Shown here one piece after another: positions 9,201 to 17,039 of a stretch of DNA of 64,000 bases. Each line of letters begins with the position of its first letter. Within the stretch, counting starts at the first letter, position 1. The stretch covers positions 1-64,000 of the forward strand of contig SJCO01000008.1 of NCBI GenBank assembly GCA_005217565.1, read 5' to 3'. The position numbers were made by a program, and so were the translations under genes. The notes under the pieces were generated by a model, which did no database searches, was not told where the DNA came from, and was given only the letters and a program-made list of their open reading frames with translations. Origin of the DNA: Puteibacter caeruleilacunae (GTDB lineage: Bacteria; Bacteroidota; Bacteroidia; Bacteroidales; Prolixibacteraceae).

Positions 9201-9686
9201 ACTGATCAGGATGGTTATATTTCTAACGAAACTAGTGTTCCTCAGATTGTGTATGGATTTGGTGCTTCGGCTAAATATAAAGGATGGGATTTCTCTTTCT
9301 TCTTCCAGGGATCAGAGAAGGTGCATTTGTTGATGTCGAATATTCATCCTTTCGGTCAGGATCGCAAGAGCTTGCTACAATATATCGCTGACGATTACTG
9401 GAGTGAAGCTAATCCTAATGCTGATGCACGCTACCCAAGGTTATCAGAAAGTGTTAATGGTAATACCATTGTAAATTCTGATTTCTGGTTGAGAGATGCA
9501 TCATTCTTAAGGTTGAAGAATGTAGAGTTGGGATATTCTTTCAATAATATGCGCATTTATGCTAATGGTGTTAATGTTGCAACGTTTAGTAAATTCAAGT
9601 TGTGGGATCCTGAATTAGGTAGTGGAAACGGACTTGGTTATCCTCCAGTGAAAATGTTTAATGTTGGAGTACAGTTAAATTTTTAA
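6273..9686 (+). CDS. SusC-family TonB-dependent receptor with STN signalling domain
   Basis: This 1137-residue outer-membrane protein starts with a signal sequence (LLTILLLSVFAVSANNIYSQ) and then an STN domain (about 45-95, FNLKLRGVTVREVFQEIESN), a carboxypeptidase-regulatory-like barrel cap (about 138-210, VSGTVTDQAGEPLPGVTVLV), a plug domain with the SusC-typical ILDGVEVTVDEINALAPEVI and KDASATALYGARGANGVI motifs, and a 22-strand type barrel ending in a terminal phenylalanine. STN-bearing SusC proteins both import glycans with SusD and signal through FecR to an ECF sigma factor; that circuit is encoded immediately upstream. The susD partner starts ten bases after its stop. The glycan is not readable from the sequence, but the flanking GH95 and GH89 genes point to fucosylated, GlcNAc-containing chains. 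Confidence 0.93.
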   Translation: MKKKRTMLRFPRGSMAKILLRMKLLTILLLSVFAVSANNIYSQQTKFNLKLRGVTVREVFQEIESNSEFIFLYNENKEDVDRKVNIDVQNKSVEAILNQIFEGTTSGYKIYDRQIVIYRDKQKAAAAVEGKAEQSDTKKVSGTVTDQAGEPLPGVTVLVKGTSIGTTTDFDGNYNLEIPKTTTSLQFSFIGMKTQEISLDGKSKIDVEMKEDATGLEQVVVVGFGTQTKESVVGAIEKVDVKEIALPTAQLSNSFTGNIAGVIGVQRSGEPGADGADFWIRGIGTFGANSKPLYILDGVEVTVDEINALAPEVIDGFSVLKDASATALYGARGANGVIIVTTRKGQEGRAKINIRLENSFSMPNSIPDLAGGVTYMKLYNEAQRTRAIDPSSVTYRYSDEKIENTAVGMNPYVYPNVDWYDLIFKDVAINQTANVNISGGSKKIRYFVNASFRHDEGLFENFSNKSIDTGLDNFRYAFQNNLEVDVTPTTKVGLKINAVLEEITRPSTSTAALYSQSMQAPPVEFPAYFPATAEEEGVIDHIKFGNATGGPLGGSNLYHNPFAAFASGQREVNSVSVLAIFNLSQDLKFITEGLKASGVVSFQNYSDHTIGKSYNVNYYKVTDYTVNADNTVDYETGLVNPLTSTNMNYSTNRTSSRLMNMQAQLGYDRTFADDHKVSASLIYLQRNYIAGDQVLATLNQGMSGRVTYNYKSKYFVEYNFGYNGSENFKDGNRFKFFPAYAVGYLVSNEDYWQNSGLANAINHFKVRGSFGYVGNSIAGDRFPYLTTAELNKKNYTFGYDFNNSKGGPAVKKYGTDDATWETSTKLDLGFEMGLFNSLDIVFDYFEEDRKDIFLQRRSIPYSIGVGAARPWANVGRVKNKGFEFSLNYGKQVNHDLYLSARATFTRAKNKFVEKDEPFNTPKNLSQIGKPLSGWQLLESDGLLTADDLNDGIERTNFGSVVEGDIKYIDTNNDQAITDQDGYISNETSVPQIVYGFGASAKYKGWDFSFFFQGSEKVHLLMSNIHPFGQDRKSLLQYIADDYWSEANPNADARYPRLSESVNGNTIVNSDFWLRDASFLRLKNVELGYSFNNMRIYANGVNVATFSKFKLWDPELGSGNGLGYPPVKMFNVGVQLNF

Positions 9687-9695
9687 GAAAGAGTC

Positions 9696-11567
9696 ATGAA
9701 AAAGATATTCGCAATATTATTGATCGGTCTGACATTTGCAGGCTGTGATTATCTGGATGTTGTTCCGGAAAACCTGGTGAGCTACGAGGATGCTTACAAG
9801 GGACGAGTTGAGGCTGAAAAGGCATTGTTTGGATTGTATAACTATGTGCCAATGTTCGACGCCTGGAGAATGAATGTTGAAGGTGTTACTGATGAATTTG
9901 CTGTTCCTCCAGGATGGGGTGCTGTTTGGTTTCCTCATAAAAACATGTGGGAGAATAATATCAGTGCATCATCGTTAGGTTTTAACTATTGGACGAATAC
10001 TGATAGAGAGGGGATTAACTCTTTTAAGCAGTATAACATGTATGAAGGTGTTCGTTACTGTCACATGTTTAAGAGTCGCATTGATAATGTTCCTGACTTA
10101 ACTGAGGATGAGAAGACCCTGTGGAAGGCTGAGGCTGATTTCTTGATTGGATTTTATCATTATTATATAATGATGACTCACGGTCCTTGTGTTTTGGTTG
10201 ATGAAGAGCTGTCGTTTAACTCTACAGGGGATGATTTCTTTCCTTACAGAGGGTCTGTTGATGAGTGTACTGAGTTTATCTTGAAATACTGGGATGCAGC
10301 TATTGCCAACTTACCTGAAAGCGTTGATCGTAGATATTATGGAAAACCAACCAAGACGGTAGTGAAGGCTTTGAAAGCTAAATTTCTGACTTATATGGCT
10401 AGTCCTTTCTGGAATGGTAATCCTATGTCGGAGTTTAATTCTCTTGCTGATTCTGAAGGGAAGAAGTTGTTTCCTGCAGCGGATGCATCTAAATGGCAAC
10501 GTGCATTGACTGCGTTGGAAGATGCAATTAATTCTGCTCATAGTGCTGGTATTAGCTTGTATCACTATACTGGATCGAAGCCTCAGGCATGGGAGTCATG
10601 GACAGCCCAGGATCAGAAAGAGGTGACCAATAGATATAAGATTGTTGACAAGTGGAATGATGAGGTTATTTGGGGATATTCTAATGTAACTGGTACCTTT
10701 AACTGGAGTTGGCAAGCTCAGGGATTGAGAACTAGTGTTGGGCCTACTCGTCCATTGAATTCTGTTCAGGCTACAATTGAATCGGTAGAACGATTCTTTA
10801 CTAAGAATGGTCTTCCTATCGATGTTGATCCAGAGTATGATTATGCCAATAGATATACTGTGCAAGCTGGCGATAGTACTGCTTATTTAAATCGTGATCG
10901 TGATCCTCGTTTTTATTGTGCTGTAGGTTTCGACAGGGGTAAATATGAATTTAATGGTAAGACTTTTGTCGTGAAGCATCGTAAGGGTGAATTCAATGGA
11001 TTGTTGTCGGGAGTGAACGATTGTGGTCCTACAGGTTATGTGATGAAGAAGTTTGCTCATCCTGATAGTTATGTGGATGCTACTACCATTAATGTAGTTC
11101 AGTACTCTTACCCAATTATTCGTTTGGCTGATTTATACTTACTGTACGCTGAGGTGTCGAATGAGATTGCAGGATCGTTAAGTGGGAAAGGTCTTCAATA
11201 CTTGAATGATGTGCGTGATAGAGCAGGTGTGCCTGACTTGGCGACTGCTTGGTCGAAAGTTCCTGGTGGATTACCTTCTTCGAAAGAGGATATGAGAGAG
11301 ATTATCCTTAAAGAACGTTACAATGAGTTTGCCTATGAATATAGCTGGTATTTCGATGTTAGAAGATGGTGTAAAGCTGAAGAGGTGATGAATAAAGCAA
11401 TTCATGGTTGGAATGTTCAAGGTGAAACAATGGAAGATTACAATCAGGTTCAAAGTAGTTACGAGAACTTGAATCGTGCTTTCAGTAGTAAATTCTACTT
11501 GTTGCCTATTCCGCAAACTGAGCTAAACGTAAGTAAAAACCTTGTGCAGAATCCTGGGTATAAGTAA
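9696..11567 (+). CDS. SusD/RagB-family glycan-binding lipoprotein
   Basis: The 623-residue protein has a lipoprotein signal with lipobox FAGC (cysteine at residue 16), followed by the SusD opening DYLDVVPENLVSYEDAY. The helical tetratricopeptide-like scaffold includes the motif KAKFLTYMASPFWNGNP, and the C-terminal RagB/SusD region shows ADLYLLYAEV, YLNDVRDRAGVP and EILKERYNEFAYEYSWYFDVRRW. It is anchored on the cell surface and forms the lid of the SusC transporter encoded just before it. A hairpin terminator of the GGAGCTCACG family lies about 70 bases past the stop, suggesting that the sigma/FecR-controlled operon ends here and that the GH89 gene is separately transcribed. Confidence 0.93.
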   Translation: MKKIFAILLIGLTFAGCDYLDVVPENLVSYEDAYKGRVEAEKALFGLYNYVPMFDAWRMNVEGVTDEFAVPPGWGAVWFPHKNMWENNISASSLGFNYWTNTDREGINSFKQYNMYEGVRYCHMFKSRIDNVPDLTEDEKTLWKAEADFLIGFYHYYIMMTHGPCVLVDEELSFNSTGDDFFPYRGSVDECTEFILKYWDAAIANLPESVDRRYYGKPTKTVVKALKAKFLTYMASPFWNGNPMSEFNSLADSEGKKLFPAADASKWQRALTALEDAINSAHSAGISLYHYTGSKPQAWESWTAQDQKEVTNRYKIVDKWNDEVIWGYSNVTGTFNWSWQAQGLRTSVGPTRPLNSVQATIESVERFFTKNGLPIDVDPEYDYANRYTVQAGDSTAYLNRDRDPRFYCAVGFDRGKYEFNGKTFVVKHRKGEFNGLLSGVNDCGPTGYVMKKFAHPDSYVDATTINVVQYSYPIIRLADLYLLYAEVSNEIAGSLSGKGLQYLNDVRDRAGVPDLATAWSKVPGGLPSSKEDMREIILKERYNEFAYEYSWYFDVRRWCKAEEVMNKAIHGWNVQGETMEDYNQVQSSYENLNRAFSSKFYLLPIPQTELNVSKNLVQNPGYK

Positions 11568-11638
11568 TGGATAGTAATGATTGTTATTCAACGATAAACT
11601 AAGTCTAGTTTAATGTTTTAGACATATTTACAATGTCG

Positions 11639-11667
11639 GAGCTCACGGAATATCCCGTGGGCTCTTG
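11639..11667 (+). terminator. Terminator-like hairpin of the GGAGCTCACG family
   Basis: A 10-bp stem (11639-11648 with 11655-11664, one G-U pair) encloses a six-base loop and ends CTCTTG. It closely matches the terminator after the GH95 gene but has a poorer T-tract. The dispersed GGTTGGAA repeat begins about a dozen bases later, as it does at the other copy. Confidence 0.5.
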
Positions 11668-11678
11668 ATGTGAAGAGA

Positions 11679-11975
11679 AGGTTGGAAGGTTGGAAGGTTG
11701 GAAGGTTGGAAGGTGGAAAGGTTGGAAGGTGATCGTTGGTGTGCGAGGGTTCGTGGAGAAAGGGACTGGAAACTGGAAACCGGAAAACGGCTGCGCCTGG
11801 AAACGGGAGACTGGAGATCGGCTGCGCCTGGAAATGGGAGGAGAAAGCGCTGATGGTGCTTGTGAAACACCTTTTAGCGTCCGTCAGTACCTGGAAGCGT
11901 GTGTTGCAAAGAGCAAAGGGCAAAGGGCAAAGAGCAGAGAGCATGGAGCATGGAGCATGGAGCGTAGAGCGGTGT
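11679..11975. repeat. GGTTGGAA tandem and GGCTNCGCC dispersed repeat, copy C
   Basis: At least five tandem GGTTGGAA units (11679-11730) lead into GTGATCGTTGGTGTGCGAGG, then two copies of the core GGAAAACGGCTGCGCCTGG (11782-11800) and GGAGATCGGCTGCGCCTGG (11813-11831). Further on are short purine-rich tandems: GCAAAGG units near 11910-11935 and three ATGGAGC units at 11941-11962. Long frames cross this region only because of its repetitive composition; they start without context and resemble no protein family. The region fills most of the 541-bp gap between susD and the GH89 gene. Confidence 0.7.
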
Positions 11976-12042
11976 GCGAGGGTTGGCTTGTTTGAAATAG
12001 TGCTATGGTATTATATAAAATGACATTTATTCAAAATGATGG

Positions 12043-12050
12043 TAGCTTTG
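12043..12050 (+). promoter_or_regulatory. Possible -7 promoter element for GH89 gene
   Basis: TAGCTTTG fits the Bacteroidota -7 consensus TAnnTTTG and lies 59 bases before the GH89 ATG. A matching TTG at the -33 position is not obvious, so the call is tentative. Confidence 0.3.
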
Positions 12051-12108
12051 TAGAGATTGGTATTGCAATAGTAAATGAAATAGATTTTAGAACCACAGAT
12101 AGAAGAGT

Positions 12109-14292
12109 ATGAAAAAATTAATTATCCTATGTTTAATGGCCTTCATGATGGTTGGTTCCTCTTATGCGAATAAGAAGAATTCACCAAAGAGTATAGCAGC
12201 ACTCGCTACACGAGTCTTGGGAAAGGAGAAGGCGAAGAATTTTGTTTTTGAGCTAACAAGCAATTCAGAGAAAACTGACCAATTTGAGATTAGTTCTCGA
12301 AAAGGTAAAGTTGTGATTAGCGGGAACAGTCCCATTGCGTTAGCTTCTGGTTTTAATTGGTATTTGCGTTATCAGGTTAATACCCATATTTCATGGGAAG
12401 CTAGTCAGATGAATCTGCCACAACAGTTACCATTACCTCAGGAACCGCTTAAAAAGGAGAGTCCCTTTCAGTATTCCTACTATTTGAATTATTGTACATT
12501 CAATTATTCTATGGCTTTCTGGGATTGGGAGCGTTGGGAAAAAGAACTCGACTGGATGGCGATGAATGGTATTAATCTTCCGTTGGCGATTGTTGGAACT
12601 GAGGCTATTTGGAAGAATACCTTGGAGCGCTTAGATTTCTCGAAGGAAGATATTGATGCATTTATTCCTGGTCCTGCGTTTAATGCGTGGTGGTTGATGG
12701 GAAATCTTGAAGGTTGGGGAGGTCCGCTTTCAGATGAGTATATCGAGCAACAGGTTGTACTACAACGTAAAATCCTAACACGAATGAAGGAGTTGGGTAT
12801 GCAACCTGTATTGCCTGGATTCTTTGGTATGGTACCTACTACTTTGAAAAAGAAGTATCCTAATGCTGATATTCGTGATCAAGGTTTGTGGGCCGGTGGA
12901 TTCCAACGTCCTGCTTTTCTTTCTCCAACGGATGATCTGTTTATGGAGATTTCAGGAATTTACTACGAAGAGCTGAAGAAATTATATGGAGAGGTGGAAT
13001 ACTTCTCAGGAGATCCGTTTCATGAGGGAGGACATACGCAAGGGATTAATCTTCCTGAAGCAGGTAAGAATATCGTGTATGGTATGCGATCGAAGTTTCC
13101 TAAATCAACCTGGGTATTTCAAGGATGGGGAGGAAATCCTCGTGCTGACCTTATTCAGGATATTAATCCAGAGGATTTGATAATCCTTGACTTGGATTGC
13201 GATAATCGTCCACAATGGGAAAATCGTAAAGGCTGGAGTGGTAAGCCTTGGATCTGGTCAATGATTACCAACTTCGGAGGAAATGTTGGTCTGTTTGGTC
13301 GTATGGATGTGATGGCGACAGAACCTATAAGGGCTTTACAGCATAAGGAATATTCGAAAAATCTTGTAGGTATTGGAGCCATGATGGAAGGGATCGACAA
13401 TAACTCGGTGATGTATGAGCTTTTATTTGAATTAAAGTGGCATCAGCAGAATGTTAATCTGGATGAATGGTTGGCTGATTATACGTTGCGCCGTTATGGG
13501 CAGACTAATAACAACATGAATGAGGCATGGCAGGTTTTACGCAAGACTGTGTTTGGAAAGAAATTAGATCTGAAAAAGTCGCAGCAAGGTACTTCTGAGT
13601 CGTTCTTGTGTGCGCGACCAGCAATGAAGATTGAGAGAGTGTCTTCATGGGGTAGTGCTGTGTTATACTACAATCCTGCAGAGCTGTTGAAAGCCTGGAC
13701 TTTATTTGTTAATGAGAGCGATAAGCTTAAAAGTAGCGAAGGTTTTAGATATGATCTAGTAGATGTTACTCGCCAGGTATTGGCCAATTATGCGCAGTTC
13801 TTGCATGGAGAGATTGTTACAGCATACAAGCAAAAAGATAAGGCTGCTTTGTTGAGGTTGAGCAATGAATTTCTTGAGCTTATTGCAGATCAGGATCAGC
13901 TGTTGAGTAGCATTGAGAGTCTTACACTGAGTAATTGGATTAGCGATGCTCGTGACAGAGGAACGAATGATCAGGAAAAGGATTTATTTGAGTTTAATGC
14001 ACGTACACAAGTGACTACCTGGTCGTTCAAAAACTCTAATCTTCATGAATATGCTCATCGCGAATGGGCTGGCTTGTTGAATGATTTCTATAAGCCTCGT
14101 TGGAAAATGTTCTTTGATTATCTGCAAGATAAATTAGCTGGTAAGGATGTCAAGGAGCCTGATTATTATGTTTTTGAAAAGGCATGGACCGGGAAAAAGA
14201 GCAATGAGGAACAAAAGAACGCTCCTGATCCTGTAGTCCAAAGTAATAGAATGTATAAGAAGTACTTCAATAAAATCAGTGGAAGTTATTAG
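12109..14292 (+). CDS. GH89 alpha-N-acetylglucosaminidase
   Basis: The 727-residue protein carries an N-terminal signal peptide (cleavage after about residue 20, SSYA-NKK) and the three NAGLU-type domains: an N-terminal small domain, a central TIM barrel beginning YYLNYCTFNYSMAFWDWERW, and a helical C-terminal domain. E306 in DPFHEGG and E427 in MMEGIDNNSVMYELLFE align with the acid/base and nucleophile glutamates of the human NAGLU and clostridial GH89 enzymes. It removes terminal alpha-linked GlcNAc, as found in gastric-type mucin and some heparan-like chains. It stands alone between the SusCD operon and fucO, with a strong terminator just downstream. Confidence 0.93.
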   Translation: MKKLIILCLMAFMMVGSSYANKKNSPKSIAALATRVLGKEKAKNFVFELTSNSEKTDQFEISSRKGKVVISGNSPIALASGFNWYLRYQVNTHISWEASQMNLPQQLPLPQEPLKKESPFQYSYYLNYCTFNYSMAFWDWERWEKELDWMAMNGINLPLAIVGTEAIWKNTLERLDFSKEDIDAFIPGPAFNAWWLMGNLEGWGGPLSDEYIEQQVVLQRKILTRMKELGMQPVLPGFFGMVPTTLKKKYPNADIRDQGLWAGGFQRPAFLSPTDDLFMEISGIYYEELKKLYGEVEYFSGDPFHEGGHTQGINLPEAGKNIVYGMRSKFPKSTWVFQGWGGNPRADLIQDINPEDLIILDLDCDNRPQWENRKGWSGKPWIWSMITNFGGNVGLFGRMDVMATEPIRALQHKEYSKNLVGIGAMMEGIDNNSVMYELLFELKWHQQNVNLDEWLADYTLRRYGQTNNNMNEAWQVLRKTVFGKKLDLKKSQQGTSESFLCARPAMKIERVSSWGSAVLYYNPAELLKAWTLFVNESDKLKSSEGFRYDLVDVTRQVLANYAQFLHGEIVTAYKQKDKAALLRLSNEFLELIADQDQLLSSIESLTLSNWISDARDRGTNDQEKDLFEFNARTQVTTWSFKNSNLHEYAHREWAGLLNDFYKPRWKMFFDYLQDKLAGKDVKEPDYYVFEKAWTGKKSNEEQKNAPDPVVQSNRMYKKYFNKISGSY

Positions 14293-14360
14293 AAGTAATT
14301 CGCACCAAGCAATTTCATGTGATGATTGAAGGGATGCTTCAGTTGTTGTTCATGATTAAG

Positions 14361-14397
14361 AATACCCCTTTCGGAGATACTGGAAGGGGTATTTTTT
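14361..14397 (+). terminator. Intrinsic terminator after GH89
   Basis: AATACCCCTT (14361-14370) pairs with AAGGGGTATT (14384-14393), extended by a G-U and a G-C pair to 12 bp, and is followed by TTTTATT. It closes the GH89 transcript. Confidence 0.8.
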
Positions 14398-14418
14398 ATT
14401 TACCTGGCTAAGGCAAAT

Positions 14419-14476
14419 AGTGCAAATGAATTGTCAATTTGTACATTGATATCACCTGTGGCCTACTATACTTTTG
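14419..14476 (+). promoter_or_regulatory. Operator plus promoter of fucO, shared with the rhamnose operon
   Basis: A 30-base element (14419-14448) containing AATTGTCAATT ends in the -33 TTG (14446-14448). Exactly 20 bases later is TACTTTTG (14469-14476), a perfect TAnnTTTG -7 box. The same element with 26/30 identity and the same 20-base spacing lies at 33097-33154 before the rhamnose operon. The core AATTG-W-CAATT is an inverted repeat flanked by TGYA and TRCA. The likely reading is one transcription factor controlling both units; the factor is not encoded nearby. Confidence 0.75.
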
Positions 14477-14526
14477 AATCCTGTTAATGACCTGTTGAGG
14501 TAATCATTATTCTAATATATAACGAA

Positions 14527-15681
14527 ATGCTAACGAGTAGAAGAATTTATTTGCCACCGGTGAGCTTAATAGGACCTGGGGCACTACAGGATTTAAAAAG
14601 TGATTTAACTGATTTATCATATCAGCATGCATTATTGGTAACAGATAAGGACCTGGTAGAGTATGGTGTTGCTCAAAAGGTGATGGATGTGCTAACAGCG
14701 GCAGGTGTAGCCTATACCTTGTATGATAATGTACAACCCAATCCGACGACTAGTAATGTGAATGAAGGCTTAAAAGTGCTTCAGGAAAAGAAGTGTGATT
14801 TTATTCTTACGCTTGGTGGAGGATCTCCTCAGGATTGTGGTAAGGCTATTGGTATTTTAGCAACCAATGGTGGTGATATTCGCGATTATGAGGGTATCCA
14901 CATTTCGAAGAAGCCATCGTTGCCTATTATCGCTGTAAACACAACAGCAGGAACGGCAAGCGAAGTAACAATCAACTATGTAATTACCGATGAAGAGAAG
15001 CAGATAAAAATGGTAATGGTTGATAAAAACTGCCTTGTTTCAATTGCTGTAAACGATCCTGAGTTGATGATCGGAAAACCTGCTTCTCTAACAGCAGCTA
15101 CAGGTATGGATGCGCTGACTCATGCTATTGAGGCTTATGTGACAAAGGGTGCATACAGGTGGACTGATACCTTGGCTTTAGAGGCGATTAAATTGATTGC
15201 TGAAAGCTTGGAAGATGCGGTTAAGGATGGTAACAATATTGAGGCAAGAAGTAAAATGGCCTGGGGACAATTTGTTGCTGGTCAGTCTTTCTCTAATGCT
15301 GGTTTAGGGTTTGTGCATTCTATGGCTCACCAGTTGGGTGGTGTTTATAACATGCCTCATGGTGTAGCAAATGCTGTGCTTTTACCTCATGTTGAGCGAT
15401 TTAATATCCCTCAATGTGCCGATAAGCTTAAAGATGTTGCTGCTGCAATGGGTGTTGATACAACAAATATGACTGCTCAGCAGGGTGCTGAGGCTGCTAT
15501 TTCTGCTATTGAGACGCTTTCAAAAGCAGTTGGTATTCCTGCTGGATTAGCAGAGCTTGGTGTTGAAAAAGAAGCTATTGAGCTGATGGCTGCTAATGCG
15601 TTAAAAGATGTATGTGCTGGTGGAAATCCACTGGACGTTACAAAAGAAGATGCAATCGCTATTTATGAAGCTGCGATGTAG
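14527..15681 (+). CDS. fucO: Iron-containing alcohol dehydrogenase, lactaldehyde reductase type
   Basis: The 384-residue protein has the group III Fe-alcohol dehydrogenase fold: an N-terminal dinucleotide domain with GGGSPQDCGKAIG and a C-terminal metal domain. The iron ligands known for E. coli FucO are all present at matching positions: D195, H199, H264 and H278, in the motifs MDALTHAIEAY, GFVHSMAHQLGG and NMPHGVANA. The expected reaction is NADH-dependent reduction of L-lactaldehyde to 1,2-propanediol. The rhamnose operon 18 kb away makes lactaldehyde and shares this gene's promoter element, which supports the assignment over other Fe-ADH substrates. Its terminator is shared with the convergent acyltransferase gene. 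Confidence 0.85.
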   Translation: MLTSRRIYLPPVSLIGPGALQDLKSDLTDLSYQHALLVTDKDLVEYGVAQKVMDVLTAAGVAYTLYDNVQPNPTTSNVNEGLKVLQEKKCDFILTLGGGSPQDCGKAIGILATNGGDIRDYEGIHISKKPSLPIIAVNTTAGTASEVTINYVITDEEKQIKMVMVDKNCLVSIAVNDPELMIGKPASLTAATGMDALTHAIEAYVTKGAYRWTDTLALEAIKLIAESLEDAVKDGNNIEARSKMAWGQFVAGQSFSNAGLGFVHSMAHQLGGVYNMPHGVANAVLLPHVERFNIPQCADKLKDVAAAMGVDTTNMTAQQGAEAAISAIETLSKAVGIPAGLAELGVEKEAIELMAANALKDVCAGGNPLDVTKEDAIAIYEAAM

Positions 15682-15692
15682 AAAGTATAAAT

Positions 15693-15729
15693 TTAGGACC
15701 AGAAGTGTGAGCTTCTGGTCCTAAGTGTT
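15693..15729. terminator. Bidirectional terminator between fucO and acyltransferase
   Basis: TTAGGACCAGAAG (15693-15705) and CTTCTGGTCCTAA (15712-15724) form a perfect 13-bp stem with loop TGTGAG. It sits between two convergent genes; the plus side continues GTGTTTTAT and the minus side continues ATTTATA, so it can serve both. Confidence 0.75.
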
Positions 15730-16857
15730 TTATCCAATAATATATTTCGATTTCGGTAATAAAGCGATCAACTTGATGATTCCATAAGAGAGGAAGAAGA
15801 TAATTAGCGTAAGAATTACTTGCTCTACTCCTGGATTCAGGTTCATCATTGCTGGAAGCTTGAAGCTGCACCACAGATTAACAATGTAATGCACTAAAAA
15901 GATTCCATAGCTGAATATCGATAGCTCGGTAAATACTTTTGTTGTGAACGCAGGAAATTTAATTTTCTGGAAGAACATAAACAATCCTGCTGTCATCATA
16001 ACTACGTTAGGAGATAGGTTGTGAATTGAAAATTCAAGTACCTTCCAGTTTTCAGTATTCTCTGCAGCTAGTTGTGCAAGAAACCTGTTTTCATCATTTA
16101 TAAATCCTGTGTAGGTTATTATAAATCCAACAATAAAGAGTAGCGCTCCAATAAATATCGACTTCTTGGCTGAAAGGGTATTGTAGTGGTGTAGATAATA
16201 ACCTAATACAATATAACCAATGTATCCTCCAAAGTAATAGAGCATACCGTATTCATTCCAGTCGCATTCTCCATGAATTTGTGGGAACCAGATGCGTACA
16301 TAATGAATGAGTAACGTAATAATCCAGATACCTAAAAATCCTTGTAGTGCTTTCTTTGAGGCTTTCTGGATCCATGGCGATAGTATCGGCATGAAGAGGT
16401 ATAATCCTAAGATTGTGTAAATAAACCAGAAGTGAACGTTACTTCCAGTGAAGTTCATAGGCACCATGATCAGGTTGTATAAATATACGTTCATCCCTGA
16501 ATCGGTAAATGCATTTTCAGGTCCTCCAAATAGAATTTTATTTGGGGTAGGAAGAAATACATAGATGATTGACCAGACCAGGAAAGGAATCAATACCCTG
16601 GTGAAACGTCGTTTTAAGAAGGTTGTTGTATCTGTTTTTACAGGTAACAATAAGATTGAAGACATGATGATGAAGAGGGGTACGCATGGGCGTAGTAATG
16701 CCACTAAAAAAGAACATTCTTTTCCAAATGTTAATTGATCTGCATTCCATAAGTATGCATCACCTGCATGCACCATTACGACCATGAAGCATGCTAAAAC
16801 TCTAAGTACATCGAGGTAAACAATCCTGTTTTTTGCGGTTGGTTGTGATATTGCCAT
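15730..16857 (-). CDS. Acyltransferase 3 family membrane protein
   Basis: The 375-residue polytopic protein starts with RIVYLDVLRVLACFMVVMVHAG, the first helix of the acyltransferase-3 family, whose arginine and histidine are considered catalytic. About ten transmembrane helices follow (for example LIPFLVWSIIYVFL, FIYTILGLYLFMPIL, LVHYIVNLW). Members O-acylate surface polysaccharides or lipids using cytoplasmic acyl-CoA. The gene is monocistronic and has no sugar-transferase neighbours, so the acceptor cannot be inferred. Its promoter region (16858-16970) is A+T-rich with no exact TAnnTTTG match on the minus strand that I would defend. Confidence 0.85.
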   Translation of the reverse strand: MAISQPTAKNRIVYLDVLRVLACFMVVMVHAGDAYLWNADQLTFGKECSFLVALLRPCVPLFIIMSSILLLPVKTDTTTFLKRRFTRVLIPFLVWSIIYVFLPTPNKILFGGPENAFTDSGMNVYLYNLIMVPMNFTGSNVHFWFIYTILGLYLFMPILSPWIQKASKKALQGFLGIWIITLLIHYVRIWFPQIHGECDWNEYGMLYYFGGYIGYIVLGYYLHHYNTLSAKKSIFIGALLFIVGFIITYTGFINDENRFLAQLAAENTENWKVLEFSIHNLSPNVVMMTAGLFMFFQKIKFPAFTTKVFTELSIFSYGIFLVHYIVNLWCSFKLPAMMNLNPGVEQVILTLIIFFLSYGIIKLIALLPKSKYIIG

Positions 16858-16970
16858 AGTTATTCGTTTTTATGAAAGCGCAAAGATACTGTGGCAAAAA
16901 GAGGATTTTCTTAATCTAAGTGAAAAAAATAACTTTTTTGGGTAGGGTATTTTGATAAAAGGGAGGGAAT

Positions 16971-17013
16971 AAAGTATGCAGAAGCGAAGATTTTCTTCAA
17001 AACTGCATACTTT
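16971..17013 (-). terminator. Terminator of the GRE operon
   Basis: AAAGTATGCAG (16971-16981) and CTGCATACTTT (17003-17013) form an 11-bp stem that encloses a second small hairpin, GAAGA/TCTTC. It lies 27 bases past the stop of the RhaT-like permease, read on the minus strand, and continues into TTTATT-type sequence. Confidence 0.6.
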
Positions 17014-17039
17014 TATATTGAGTGAAGATGGCAACTAAT

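Noticed and set aside
11690-12023. Two overlapping plus-strand frames of about 100 codons in the GGTTGGAA region
   Set aside because: They exist because the tandem repeat lacks stops; composition is Trp/Gly/Lys-rich repeat with no family resemblance, and the opposite strand is equally open.
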